Made by a program: the position numbers and the translations under genes
NCBI RefSeq assembly: GCF_900113225.1
Contig: NZ_FOZE01000001.1
Span: 1,488,001 to 1,552,000, forward strand
Source of the DNA: Mitsuaria sp. PDC51
Lineage (GTDB): Bacteria > Pseudomonadota > Gammaproteobacteria > Burkholderiales > Burkholderiaceae_C
Direction: 5' to 3'
Length of the DNA stretch: 64,000 bases
Shown: in pieces, positions 55,385 through 63,830 of the stretch
Numbering within the stretch: the stretch's first letter is position 1
How the letters are laid out: the number at the start of each line of letters is the position of its first letter
The notes under the pieces: model-generated
The model's input: only the letters and a program-made list of their open reading frames with translations
The model's database searches: none
Told to the model about the DNA's origin: nothing

Positions 55385-55419
55385 TCCCTCTCCCGCTTGC
55401 GGGAGAGGGCAGGGGTGAG
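55385..55419 (-). repeat. Dispersed REP-like hairpin repeat, copy B
   Basis: The stem CCCTCTCCCGC/GCGGGAGAGGG and the flank CAGGGGTGAG form the reverse complement of copy A at 40671. It begins 21 bases after the stop of the binding protein gene. It could hold back transcription or decay of the upstream mRNA. Confidence 0.85.
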
Positions 55420-55439
55420 GGTCTTCGCGGCCCCCCGGC

Positions 55440-56693
55440 TTACTTGGTCTTCGCCGCCGCGGCCAGGCGCGCCTGCGCGTCCTTGGCGGTCATCTTGTCG
55501 CTGTTCCAGAACTGGCTGACGACGTCCTTCATCGCGCCCTCGGCGGCCGCGGGGACCGCCATGCCGTGCGCGATCGACGGCACCAGGGTGCCGGACTTGG
55601 CATCGGCGGCGAAGTCGGTGGCCGACTGCTTGGCGCAGTCGTCGAACTTGTCCATCTTCATGCCGGTGCGCACCGGGATCGAGCCCTTGTTCAGGTTGAA
55701 CAGCTCCTGGAACTCCGGCGACATGATCGCGGTGGCCAGGTCCTGCTGGGCCTTCTCGTTGGCGGCGTTCTTCAGCTTGAACAGCGCGAAGGAGTCGATG
55801 TTGAAGGTGAAGGCCTTCTGCGTGCCGGGGGCGGCGGTGCAGGTGAAGTCCTTGCCCGGCGCCTTGCCCGCGGCGATGAACTCGCCCTTGGCCCAGTCGC
55901 CCATCAGCTGCATGCCGGCCTCGCCCTTGATCACCATGGCGGTGGCCAGGTTCCAGTCACGCCCGGGGGCGTTCTTGTCGGTGTAGTCCTTGATGCGCTT
56001 GAAGGTGGTGAGCACCTTCTCCATCTGCGGGCCGGTCAGCGTGGCCGGATCGAGCTGCACCAGCGCCTTCTTGTAGAAGTCCACGCCGCCGACGCCCAGC
56101 GCCACCGATTCGAAGACGGTGAAGTCCTGCCAGTTCTGGCCGCCATGCGCCACCGGGATGATGCCGGCCTTCTTCAGCGCCTCGGCGGTGACGAAGAACT
56201 CGTCCCAGGTGGTGGGCAGCTTGGCGCCGGCCTTCTTCAGCGCCTCGGGGTTGGCCCACAGCCAGTTCACGCGGTGCACGTTGACCGGCGCGGCGATGTA
56301 GTGGCCCTTGTACTTCATGATGTTGGCGACCACCGGCGGGATCACCTCGTCCCACTTGCCGGCCGCGGCGACGGCGTCGACGTTGGTCAGCACGCCTTCG
56401 GCCGCCCATTCCTGCAGCGACGGGCCCTTGATCTGCGCGGCCGCCGGCGCGTTGCCGGACACCACGCGCGACTTCAGCACCGTCATGGCCGAGTCGCCGC
56501 CGCCGCCGGCGACCGCGAAGTCCTTCCAGGTGTGGCCCTGCTTCTGCAGCGTGGCCTTGAGCGCGGTGGCGGCCTTGGCCTCGCCGCCGCTGGTCCACCA
56601 GTGCAGGACCTCGACCTCGCCGGCCTGCGCCGCGCCGGCGGCCATCAGCGCGCACAGCGCCGCGGCCTGGGAAAGTTGCTTGAGCTGGGTCAT
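55440..56693 (-). CDS. gtsA: Sugar ABC transporter substrate-binding protein (GtsA type)
   Basis: This 417-residue periplasmic sugar-binding protein has a signal peptide ending GAAQA-GEVEV. The mature N-terminus VEVLHWWTSGGEAKAATALK is characteristic of the GtsA glucose/mannose subfamily. It continues with AQIKGPSLQEWAAEGVL, PVNVHRVNWLWANPEALKKA and GMQLMGDWAKGEF. The ATG at 56693 is chosen over 56738 because the latter lacks a signal-like start. It follows the porin gene by 96 bases and precedes the permeases. The substrate is probably a hexose, inferred from family only. Confidence 0.88.
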   Translation of the reverse strand: MTQLKQLSQAAALCALMAAGAAQAGEVEVLHWWTSGGEAKAATALKATLQKQGHTWKDFAVAGGGGDSAMTVLKSRVVSGNAPAAAQIKGPSLQEWAAEGVLTNVDAVAAAGKWDEVIPPVVANIMKYKGHYIAAPVNVHRVNWLWANPEALKKAGAKLPTTWDEFFVTAEALKKAGIIPVAHGGQNWQDFTVFESVALGVGGVDFYKKALVQLDPATLTGPQMEKVLTTFKRIKDYTDKNAPGRDWNLATAMVIKGEAGMQLMGDWAKGEFIAAGKAPGKDFTCTAAPGTQKAFTFNIDSFALFKLKNAANEKAQQDLATAIMSPEFQELFNLNKGSIPVRTGMKMDKFDDCAKQSATDFAADAKSGTLVPSIAHGMAVPAAAEGAMKDVVSQFWNSDKMTAKDAQARLAAAAKTK

Positions 56694-56789
56694 TCCGTTG
56701 TCTCCGTGTCGTCGGGAAGTTGGAGCGAATGTTGTCATGCGAGGCCGCGGGAGCGGGCTGCCGCCCCCGGGCGCGTCATCGGTGGGATA

Positions 56790-57995
56790 TCAGAACCAGA
56801 CTTCGACCTGCGCGCCGAAGCTGGTGCCGGAGGTCTCGCCGTCGTAGCCGGCCACGCCGGTCACGTTGCCGGCGGCCTTGTTCCACTTGGCGTGGGTGAC
56901 ATAGAGGCGGAACTCGGGGCGATCCATCAGCGCCGGGCCGGTGGACAGCGTCGGCGCGAAGGTCACCTTGGTCAGGCGCGCGCGCTGGCCGCCGTCGGGC
57001 TTGTATTGCGACACGCCGGCTTCGGTGAGCAGCTTGAAGTTGCGGGTGACCCCGTAAGACACGCGACCGCCGATGGAGGTGGACACCGTCGCCTTGCCGG
57101 CGTTGTCCTTCTCGTTGGCCCACAGCAGCATGCCCATGCCGCCCCAGGCGCCCTGCTGGAAGTTGACCGACTCGACGACGCGGAACTTCTTCGCCGCGGA
57201 GGTGTCGGTCTGGTTGCCGAAATTGGAGTTCAGCCCGGTCGAGCCCTGCGCGTACTGCACCCACAGCACGTTGTTCAGCGAGGTGCCGAACAGCTTGCTC
57301 TGCACATGCTTGGCGGCCAGGCCCCAGCCGTTGGTGCCGCCGGCGAACTGCGACTTGGTGGCCGTGCCGAAGAAGGCCAGCGTGCCGTCGGTGTTGGTCG
57401 GGATGTCGACGTACTCGACGTTGCCGCGATGGCCGGGGCGCTGGTTGGTGTCCTTGTCGTTGGTGTAGTAGGCGACGCCGAGCTTGCCCGGGCCGACCGG
57501 GATGCCCTTCATGCCGGCGCCGATGCCGGCCATCTCGGTGAAGTAGGTGTCGACGATGTGGACGTCGCCGCGGCGGCCGCGTTCCTTGCCGGCCCAGACG
57601 GTGGCCTCGGGCAGGAAGTCGAAGCCCTTGGCCTCGACATACATCTGCGCCAGGCGCAGGTGCTTGGCGTCGTCGGCGTCGGAATGCGGGTTCCAGTAGT
57701 CGGTCATCAGCACGACCTTGTAGTCGATGCCGTCCTTCTTGAAGCCTTGCGCGAGTTGGAACTCGCCGTAGATGTCGCACTCGTTGCCCAGGCGGTACTT
57801 CATGCCGCTGGTGCCGCCATTGAGGGCGTAGCAGGCGCGGCTGGCGCCGCCGTCGGTGGTGCCGCCCGGGCCGGCGCGCAGGTAGCCGGTGTAGTCCAGG
57901 GCGTGGGCGGAGCCCGCGGCCAGCAGCAGGCCGGCGGCGGTGGAGAGCGTGGCGCGAACGCCAGGGATGCGCGCGGCGCGCGGGGTGCAGGTCAT
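56790..57995 (-). CDS. lamB: LamB-family carbohydrate porin
   Basis: This 401-residue outer-membrane beta-barrel has a signal peptide ending GSAHA-LDYTG. It shows LamB features: YTGYLRAGPG, KYRLGNECDIYGEF, VWAGKERGRRGDVHIVDTYF and GIGAGMKGIPVGPGKLGVAYY. It ends in an aromatic residue (VEVWF), as outer-membrane porins do. It is the first gene of the operon and would admit the sugar that the GtsA-type system imports. E. coli LamB passes maltodextrins, but the substrate here is not shown by the sequence. Confidence 0.9.
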   Translation of the reverse strand: MTCTPRAARIPGVRATLSTAAGLLLAAGSAHALDYTGYLRAGPGGTTDGGASRACYALNGGTSGMKYRLGNECDIYGEFQLAQGFKKDGIDYKVVLMTDYWNPHSDADDAKHLRLAQMYVEAKGFDFLPEATVWAGKERGRRGDVHIVDTYFTEMAGIGAGMKGIPVGPGKLGVAYYTNDKDTNQRPGHRGNVEYVDIPTNTDGTLAFFGTATKSQFAGGTNGWGLAAKHVQSKLFGTSLNNVLWVQYAQGSTGLNSNFGNQTDTSAAKKFRVVESVNFQQGAWGGMGMLLWANEKDNAGKATVSTSIGGRVSYGVTRNFKLLTEAGVSQYKPDGGQRARLTKVTFAPTLSTGPALMDRPEFRLYVTHAKWNKAAGNVTGVAGYDGETSGTSFGAQVEVWF

Positions 57996-58083
57996 GTTCA
58001 GTCTCCGGTGTGGGTCCGAGGAACGGCGCTCCGGGCGTGCTCCGTTAATCGGACGTTTATCTTTCTTGCATGCGGGCTGAACT

Positions 58084-58098
58084 TTAATTTTCCATTAA
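58084..58098. promoter_or_regulatory. AT-rich inverted repeat upstream of the sugar operon
   Basis: TTAATTTTCCATTAA is an inverted repeat of TTAAT around a 5-base centre. It lies 89 bases before the lamB start in an AT-rich block (58060-58120), against a GC-rich background. It is a candidate operator or promoter upstream region. No regulator binding consensus is claimed. Confidence 0.4.
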
Positions 58099-58257
58099 TG
58101 AAACTATATTGGTGCTTACCACTAGCGCCGTGGTGCGTGAAATCCGTGTAGGCGGGCGAACAGCGCTCGGCGGGGTCGGGCTGGTGCGTGGGGGCGGATG
58201 GCGGTGCGGCCGAGGCGCCTGAGACGCCTAAGGCGGTCGCAGTGGCTGCCGTGGCCG

Positions 58258-59757
58258 TCAGGCCGCGATCGGCAGCTGGATCGAGACGCGCAGTCCGCGC
58301 GGTCGGGCGGTGGACAGCCCGATGCGGCCGCCGTGGCGCTCGACGATCTCCTTGACGATCGCCAGGCCCAGGCCGCAGCCATTGCCCTCGTGGGTGGCGC
58401 GGAAGAAGCGCTCGAAGACCTGCTCACGCAGGGCCTCGGGGACGCCCGGGCCGTTGTCGGTGACGACGAGTTCCGCGTGATCGCCCGCCTCGTGCACCTG
58501 CACCGTCACCCGCGCGCCGCGGCCGGCGTAGCGCAGGGCGTTGTCGATCAGGTTGACCAGCGCCTCGCGCAGCAGCAGCGGGATGCCGACGACCGCCACC
58601 GGCCGCCCGGGCGCGCCGTCGGCGTCGTCGGTCTCCGGCCCCGCGCCATGCCGATCGTCGAGCTGCGATGGAGAGGTGCACTCCGGATCGCTGTCCGGCC
58701 CGTCGTAGCCCAGGTCGACGTTTTGCTGCAGCGCGCGCGGCACCAGCTCGGCGGTGACCTCGCGGGCCAGGCGGCCCAGGTCGAAGCGCACCGGCGTCTG
58801 GCGCTGCAGCGACTCCGGCTCGGTGCGCGCGAGCGCGAGCAGCTGGTTCACGAGATGCGCGCTGCGGGAGGCGCCTTCATGCACGCGCGCCAGCCGCATC
58901 GTCAGCGGACCGGGCGGCGCCTCGGCGAGCGCGAGTTCGCTCTGGCTCTTGAGGCCCGCCAGCGGCGTGCGCAGCTGATGGGCGGCGTCGCTGATGAAGC
59001 GGCGCTGGGCCTCGACGTTGTGGCTGACGGCCTCGAGCAGATCGTTGATGGCCTGCGCGAGCGAGCGCAGTTCCTGCGGCGCGGCATCGAGCTCGATGGG
59101 CCGCAGGTCGTTGGGCTTGCGGCCCTCGACCAGCCGGCGCAGCCGCGCGATCGGCGCCAGGCCCGCTCCGACGCCGGCCCACACGATCATGCTCATCAGC
59201 ACGATCAGGACCGACAGCGGCAGCATCGTGTCGATCAGCAGCCGGCGCGCGAGCAGCTCGCGGTTGGCGCTGGAGCGCGCCACCTGCACCAGCATGGTCT
59301 GCTGGGCGCGGGGGTTTTCGCCGAACTGCAGGTACAGCGCGGCCACTCGCACCGGCGAGACGGCGCGGGCGCCGTCGGACTCGATCTCGCCGTCGTAGAA
59401 CTGGGCCTGGCCCAGCGGCGGGCTGGCCGGCATCGCCGGCGGACTGGGCAGGTTGCGGTTACCCAGGATGAACTGGCCCGGCGGCGAGCTGACGGTGTAG
59501 AGCAGCTTGTCGCTCGGGTCGGCCTCGAGCACGTCCTGCGCGGCGCGAGGGAAGTCGATCAGCAGCCCGTTGCCCATCGGCTTGACTTGGCGCGCGAGCG
59601 AGCGCGTGGCCTGCAGCAGCGCCGCGTCGACGGCCTCGTTGGCGTAGCGGCCGGCGAGCCGGTAGCTGAAGACCGCACCGGCCAGCCACAGCACCACCTG
59701 CGGCAGCAGCAGCCACAGCAGCAGCTGGCGCTTGAGCGAGAACCGCGAGGGGCTCAT
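58258..59757 (-). CDS. Sensor histidine kinase (TctE/QseC-like)
   Basis: This 499-residue membrane kinase has TM1 at about 9-30 (QLLLWLLLPQVVLWLAGAVF), a periplasmic domain of about 150 residues, TM2 near 173-195 (LIDTMLPLSVLIVLMSMIVW) and a HAMP-like region. The phospho-acceptor His260 is in DAAHQLRTPLAGLKSQ. The HATPase_c domain contains ALVNLIDNALRYA, TDNGPGVP and GNGCGLGLAIVKEIV. An insertion with poor conservation (about 345-375, Asp/Gly-rich) precedes the ATP-binding core. It follows the response regulator by 61 bases. It lies beside the sugar operon, so sensing of a transported carbon source is possible. Its closest relatives are TctE-like kinases for tricarboxylates, so the signal is uncertain. 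Confidence 0.88.
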   Translation of the reverse strand: MSPSRFSLKRQLLLWLLLPQVVLWLAGAVFSYRLAGRYANEAVDAALLQATRSLARQVKPMGNGLLIDFPRAAQDVLEADPSDKLLYTVSSPPGQFILGNRNLPSPPAMPASPPLGQAQFYDGEIESDGARAVSPVRVAALYLQFGENPRAQQTMLVQVARSSANRELLARRLLIDTMLPLSVLIVLMSMIVWAGVGAGLAPIARLRRLVEGRKPNDLRPIELDAAPQELRSLAQAINDLLEAVSHNVEAQRRFISDAAHQLRTPLAGLKSQSELALAEAPPGPLTMRLARVHEGASRSAHLVNQLLALARTEPESLQRQTPVRFDLGRLAREVTAELVPRALQQNVDLGYDGPDSDPECTSPSQLDDRHGAGPETDDADGAPGRPVAVVGIPLLLREALVNLIDNALRYAGRGARVTVQVHEAGDHAELVVTDNGPGVPEALREQVFERFFRATHEGNGCGLGLAIVKEIVERHGGRIGLSTARPRGLRVSIQLPIAA

Positions 59758-59818
59758 GGCGCGCGGGTCGTGGCGGACGGCGGGCGAGGCACGGGTCAGG
59801 GCAGCGCGGGGCGGGACC

Positions 59819-60505
59819 TCAGGCCCGCTCCAGCTCCAGCAGGTAGCCGAGCCCGCGCACGGTGCGGATCGCCACCTGCGCGCCCTCGAGCTTGCGGCGC
59901 AGGCGATGGATGTAGACCTCCACCGCGTTGGTCGCCGCGCCGTCGCTCGCGCTGGGCGCGGCGCGGTCGCCCGACCAGGCCTGGTTGATCTGCTCCTTCG
60001 TGATCACGCGGCCCTGGTGGGTCAGCAGCAGGTCCAGCAGGTCGAACTCGCGCGGGCTCAGCTCCAGCATCTCGCCGCGCACCTGGGCGCTGCGGGTCTC
60101 GCGCTGCATGCTGAGCTGGCCCAGCTCGGTGCTGGCCTTGAGCGCGCGGCTGCGGCGCAGCAGCGCGCGCAGCCGGGCTTCCAGTTCGGGGAAATCGAAG
60201 GGCTTGGTCAGGTAGTCGTCGGCGCCGGCGTTGAGGCCGGCGACCCGGTCCTCCAGGCTGTCCAGCGCCGTCAGGATCAGCACCGGCAGCGACGCGTCGG
60301 TCTGGCGCAGCTGGCGCAGCACGTCGATGCCGCTGACCATCGGCAGGCCCAGGTCCAGCACCACCACGTCGAACTGCTGCTTGGCCAGCAGGTATTGGGC
60401 GACGGCGCCATTGGGCGCGTGCTCCACGGTGAAGCCGCTGGCGCGCATCTGTTCGCACAGGGCGTCGGCCAGGATCGCATCGTCTTCGGCGAGCAGCAGG
60501 TTCAT
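59819..60505 (-). CDS. OmpR-family response regulator (TctD/QseB-like)
   Basis: This 228-residue DNA-binding regulator is the partner of the kinase that follows it. The receiver domain has Asp8-Asp9, phospho-acceptor Asp51 (DVVVLDLGLPM) and the conserved lysine in DYLTKPFDF. The C-terminal winged helix contains LSPREFDLLDLLLTHQGRV and the recognition region NAVEVYIHRLRRKL. The ATG at 60505 was chosen because the longer frame adds a Ser/Ala-rich stretch without structure. It is the first gene of the two-gene unit. Confidence 0.9.
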   Translation of the reverse strand: MNLLLAEDDAILADALCEQMRASGFTVEHAPNGAVAQYLLAKQQFDVVVLDLGLPMVSGIDVLRQLRQTDASLPVLILTALDSLEDRVAGLNAGADDYLTKPFDFPELEARLRALLRRSRALKASTELGQLSMQRETRSAQVRGEMLELSPREFDLLDLLLTHQGRVITKEQINQAWSGDRAAPSASDGAATNAVEVYIHRLRRKLEGAQVAIRTVRGLGYLLELERA

Positions 60506-60672
60506 GAATGGCAGATTAACAGCCCGCGCGGACGCACTGCCCTGGGGCAAGCCCGGGGCGCCACTTCCGCACGCCGCGCCCCGTTGTCGGGCGATTGTCG
60601 GGCGATTGCCGACAGGCGCTGGCGGCGATGGCCTCTGCCGCGGCGGCGGGCGGTGCCGGAATACTGCGCGCC

Positions 60673-60891
60673 ATGAATGCCAGCGACCTCAAGCAGACGC
60701 TCTGGCGCGTCGTCTACACGAAGAACGCGAACCTGCAGAGCAGCGGGAGCGCGGCGGGGCCCTGGCATCCGGACCGCCGCCACATCGAGCGCTGCGCCCA
60801 GGCCATGCGGGCGATGGCGCAGGAGGTCGGCATCCAGAGCAACGCGGAGGCGGCGAAGACGGCCTGTACCTGGTTGAGCGGCGCGGCCTGA
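60673..60891 (+). CDS. Small protein, unknown function
   Basis: I do not recognise the family. The frame from the ATG at 60673 gives 72 residues, MNASDLKQTLWRVVYTKNAN, then WHPDRRHIERCAQAMRAMAQ. This looks mainly helical, with two cysteines and no signal or membrane segment. Codon use is typical of this genome. It is divergent from the response regulator and upstream of the SfnB-like gene, but no shared promoter or coupling is evident. Confidence 0.5.
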   Translation: MNASDLKQTLWRVVYTKNANLQSSGSAAGPWHPDRRHIERCAQAMRAMAQEVGIQSNAEAAKTACTWLSGAA

Positions 60892-60987
60892 GGGCCGCAT
60901 AAGCACAGACGAATTTCTCGCTTCGGTCCGCACGGCCGGACGGGAACACTCGGCGCCATCGCGCTAGCCGCGCCCCGAGTGCCCCCG

Positions 60988-62238
60988 ATGACCGCTCCCG
61001 TGCTCCGTCGTTCCGACGACCTTCCCCAGACCGCCGCCTCCGCCACGACCGTCCCGGTCGCGGCTTCGCTCGCCCAGGTGTTGGGTCCGGGCCTGGACCA
61101 GGTGGCGCAGCAGCTCGCCGCCACGGCGGTGCGACGCGACCGCGAAGGCGGCCACGCCGCCGAGCAGCGTGAGCTGATCCGCGCCAGTGGCCTGCTCGCG
61201 CTGACCATCCCCGAGGCGCACGGCGGCCTGGGTGGCGGCCTTCCCGAGTTCTACGAAGTCGTGCGGCGGCTGGCCCGCGTCGACAGCGCGCTCGCCCACG
61301 TGCTGGCCTTCCACCACCTCCAGCTCTATGGCGTGTCGCTGTACGGCGGGCCGGCCGCGACGGCCCACGGCGCGCGCCACCTGCGCGAGACCGCCGAGCA
61401 GCGCCTGTTCTGGGGCAACGCGCTGAACCCGGCCGACACCCGGCTGACCGCCGCGCGCGAGGGCGGCGGCTGGCGCCTCCAGGGCGCGAAGGGCTTCTGC
61501 TCCGGCGCGCTCGGCTCCGATCGCCTGACCGTGTCGGCGACCACCGCCGACGGCGGCTTCCTGATCGGCATCGTGCCGACGCGGCGCGAGGGCGTGCGGG
61601 TCGAGCAGGACTGGGATGCCTTCGGCCAGCGCCAGACCGACAGCGGCACGGTGCGCTTCGACGCGGTGCGCCTGGACGACGAGGAACTGCTGCAGGTCCC
61701 CGGCCAGGGACCGACGCCGCGCGCCACGCTGCGCTCCCAGATCGCGCAGCTGATCATGGCGCAGCTCTACCTGGGCCTGGCGGAAGGCGCCTTCGACGAG
61801 GCGCGCCGCTACACCGCGACGCGCGCCCGGCCGTGGTCCGCCTCCGGCGTGGCCCGCGCGGTCGACGATCCGCTGGTGCAGCACCGCTACGGCGACCTGT
61901 GGTTGAAGGTCCGCGCGGCGCAGGCCGTCGCGGCCGATGCGGTCGACCTGCTGCGCCGCGCCCTGGAGCGCGGCGAGGCGCTGACGGCGCAGGAGCGGGG
62001 CGAGGTCGCGCTCGCCGTCGCCGAGGCCAAGGTGCTGGCGCATCGCGCCAGCGTCGAGGTGGGCAGCCAGCTGTTCGAGTTGACCGGCGCGCGCAGCACC
62101 GCCGCCGAGTTCGGCCTCGACCGCTTCTGGCGCAACGCGCGGGTGCACACGCTGCACGACCCGGTCGACTACAAGCTGCGCGACCTCGGCCGCTTCTTCC
62201 TCGACGGCCGGATTCCCGATCCGACGGCCTACTCCTGA
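60988..62238 (+). CDS. SfnB/DszC-type acyl-CoA dehydrogenase-like flavoprotein
   Basis: This 416-residue member of the acyl-CoA dehydrogenase superfamily belongs to the SfnB branch, whose members are flavin-dependent and linked to sulfone and organosulfur acquisition. It has LAFHHLQLYGVSLYG, FWGNALNPADTRLTA and LQGAKGFCSGALGSDRLTV (flavin-binding beta domain). The C-terminal helical part has GARSTAAEFGLDRFWRNARVHTLHDP. The last motif, ending in RxHTLHDPvdYK, is typical of the DszC/SfnB group. A GTG start 9 bases earlier is also possible. The gene leads into a MetNIQ-type transporter, which supports a sulfur role. Confidence 0.82.
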   Translation: MTAPVLRRSDDLPQTAASATTVPVAASLAQVLGPGLDQVAQQLAATAVRRDREGGHAAEQRELIRASGLLALTIPEAHGGLGGGLPEFYEVVRRLARVDSALAHVLAFHHLQLYGVSLYGGPAATAHGARHLRETAEQRLFWGNALNPADTRLTAAREGGGWRLQGAKGFCSGALGSDRLTVSATTADGGFLIGIVPTRREGVRVEQDWDAFGQRQTDSGTVRFDAVRLDDEELLQVPGQGPTPRATLRSQIAQLIMAQLYLGLAEGAFDEARRYTATRARPWSASGVARAVDDPLVQHRYGDLWLKVRAAQAVAADAVDLLRRALERGEALTAQERGEVALAVAEAKVLAHRASVEVGSQLFELTGARSTAAEFGLDRFWRNARVHTLHDPVDYKLRDLGRFFLDGRIPDPTAYS

Positions 62239-62249
62239 TCGAGATGCCC

Positions 62250-63095
62250 ATGAGCGAGCCGCTGATCCGCCTCGACGGCGTGTCCAAGTCCTTCGCGCTG
62301 CCGGACGGCCGGCGCTTCGAGGCCGTGCGCGAGGCCAGCCTGTCGGTGCACGCCGGCGAGGTCCTCGGCCTGATCGGCCGCAGCGGCGCCGGCAAGTCGA
62401 CGCTGCTGCGCCTGATCAACCTGCTGGAGCGTCCCGACGCCGGACGGGTGCATCTGGGCAGCCGCGAGCTGACGGCCCTGAAGCCGGTGGAGCTGCGGCG
62501 CGAGCGCCAGCGGCTGGGGATGATCTTCCAGCACTTCAACCTGCTGCAGAACGCGACCGCGGCGGAGAACGTCGCCTTCCCGCTGCGGCTGCACGCGGGG
62601 CACTCGCGCCGCGAGATCGATGCGCGCGTGGCCGAGAGCCTCGCGCTGGTGGGACTGGCCGACAAGGCCGACCACTACCCGGCGCAGCTGAGCGGCGGAC
62701 AGAAACAGCGGGTCGCGATCGCGCGGGCGCTGGCGCCTCGACCCGACGTGCTGCTGTGCGACGAGCCGACGTCCGCGCTCGACGCGGCGACCACCGGCGA
62801 GCTGCTCGCCACGCTGCGCGACATCAACACGCGGCTGGGCGTGACGATCGTGATCGTCACCCACGAGCTGGAGGTGGTGCAGGCGCTGTGCCAGCGCGCC
62901 GCGGTGATCGCGGACGGGCGCCTGGTCGAGCAGTTCGACGTGGCCGACGCGTCGCGCCACGCGACATCGCCGCTCGGGCTCGAGCTGGTGCGGCTGCAGT
63001 GGCGCGAGGCCAGGCTGGCCGCGCTGGACCAGTCGGCGCTCGAGACCTCCGCGGTGATCGCCGCCCTCGGGCGCCGGGAGGTCCGCCATGCTTGA
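62250..63095 (+). CDS. metN: MetN-type ABC transporter ATP-binding protein (lacking C-terminal NIL domain)
   Basis: This 281-residue ATPase of the methionine uptake family has Walker A GRSGAGKST at about 39-47, Q-loop MIFQHFNLLQNATA, signature LSGGQKQRVAIARAL, Walker B VLLCDEPTSALD and TIVIVTHELEVV. E. coli MetN is 343 residues, with a C-terminal NIL/ACT domain that binds methionine for trans-inhibition. Here only about 40 residues follow the ATPase core, so that domain is missing. The start at 62250 has GAG six bases upstream; 62244 is an alternative. The stop overlaps metI by 8 bases. Confidence 0.85.
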   Translation: MSEPLIRLDGVSKSFALPDGRRFEAVREASLSVHAGEVLGLIGRSGAGKSTLLRLINLLERPDAGRVHLGSRELTALKPVELRRERQRLGMIFQHFNLLQNATAAENVAFPLRLHAGHSRREIDARVAESLALVGLADKADHYPAQLSGGQKQRVAIARALAPRPDVLLCDEPTSALDAATTGELLATLRDINTRLGVTIVIVTHELEVVQALCQRAAVIADGRLVEQFDVADASRHATSPLGLELVRLQWREARLAALDQSALETSAVIAALGRREVRHA

Positions 63096-63762
63096 GAACC
63101 TCGTCGGCCTGCTGCCCGAGATCGGGATCGCGCTCGGCCAGACCGCGCTGATGCTGGCGATCGGCCTGAGCGCGGCGGTGCTGCTCGGCGGGCCGCTGGG
63201 CGTGCTGCTCTTCCTGCTGAGCCCGGGCCAGTCGCTGTCCGGCCATCGCGGCGCGGCGCTCGTGCACCGGATCGTCAACGCGCTGGTGAACACCGTGCGC
63301 AGCTTCCCGTTCATCATCCTGCTGGTCGCGCTGGTGCCGATCACGCGCGTCATCGCCGGCACCTCGATCGGACCGCTGGCGGCGGCGGTGCCGCTGTCCT
63401 TCGCCGCGATCCCGTACTTCGCGCGCCTGGTCGAGCAGTGCCTGCGCGAGGTGCCGCGCGGCGTCATCGAGGCGGCCCAGGCGATGGGCGCCTCGGAGAG
63501 CCAGATCGTGCTGCGCGTGCTGGTGCGCGAGGCCCGCGCCGGCCTGGTGGGCGCGCTGACGGTGCTGGCGATCAGCTTCCTGTCCTACTCGGCGGTGGCC
63601 GGCGTGGTCGGCGGCGGCGGCATCGGCGACCTCGCGATCCGCTACGGCTACTACCGCTTCCAGACCGACGTCATGGTGCTGACCGTGGCCATCCTCGTCG
63701 CGCTCGTGCAGCTGATCCAGTTCACTGGCCACCGCGTCGCGCGGCGGCTCGACAAGCGCTGA
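63088..63762 (+). CDS. metI: MetI-type ABC transporter permease
   Basis: This 224-residue permease has five hydrophobic segments and the MetI pattern: VNTVRSFPFIILLVALVPITR near residue 71-91, AAAVPLSFAAIPYFARLVEQ, and GVIEAAQAMGAS at the ATPase contact. YSAVAGVVGGGGIGDLAIRYGYYRF is the expected C-terminal region. It overlaps metN by 8 bases and is followed 68 bases later by the binding protein. Confidence 0.9.
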   Translation: MLENLVGLLPEIGIALGQTALMLAIGLSAAVLLGGPLGVLLFLLSPGQSLSGHRGAALVHRIVNALVNTVRSFPFIILLVALVPITRVIAGTSIGPLAAAVPLSFAAIPYFARLVEQCLREVPRGVIEAAQAMGASESQIVLRVLVREARAGLVGALTVLAISFLSYSAVAGVVGGGGIGDLAIRYGYYRFQTDVMVLTVAILVALVQLIQFTGHRVARRLDKR

Positions 63763-63830
63763 GCGAGCCCGCGCCAGGGCGCGGCCGTCCCCATCCCCAT
63801 TCACTTCACGTCCACTTCCAAGGATTCCCG

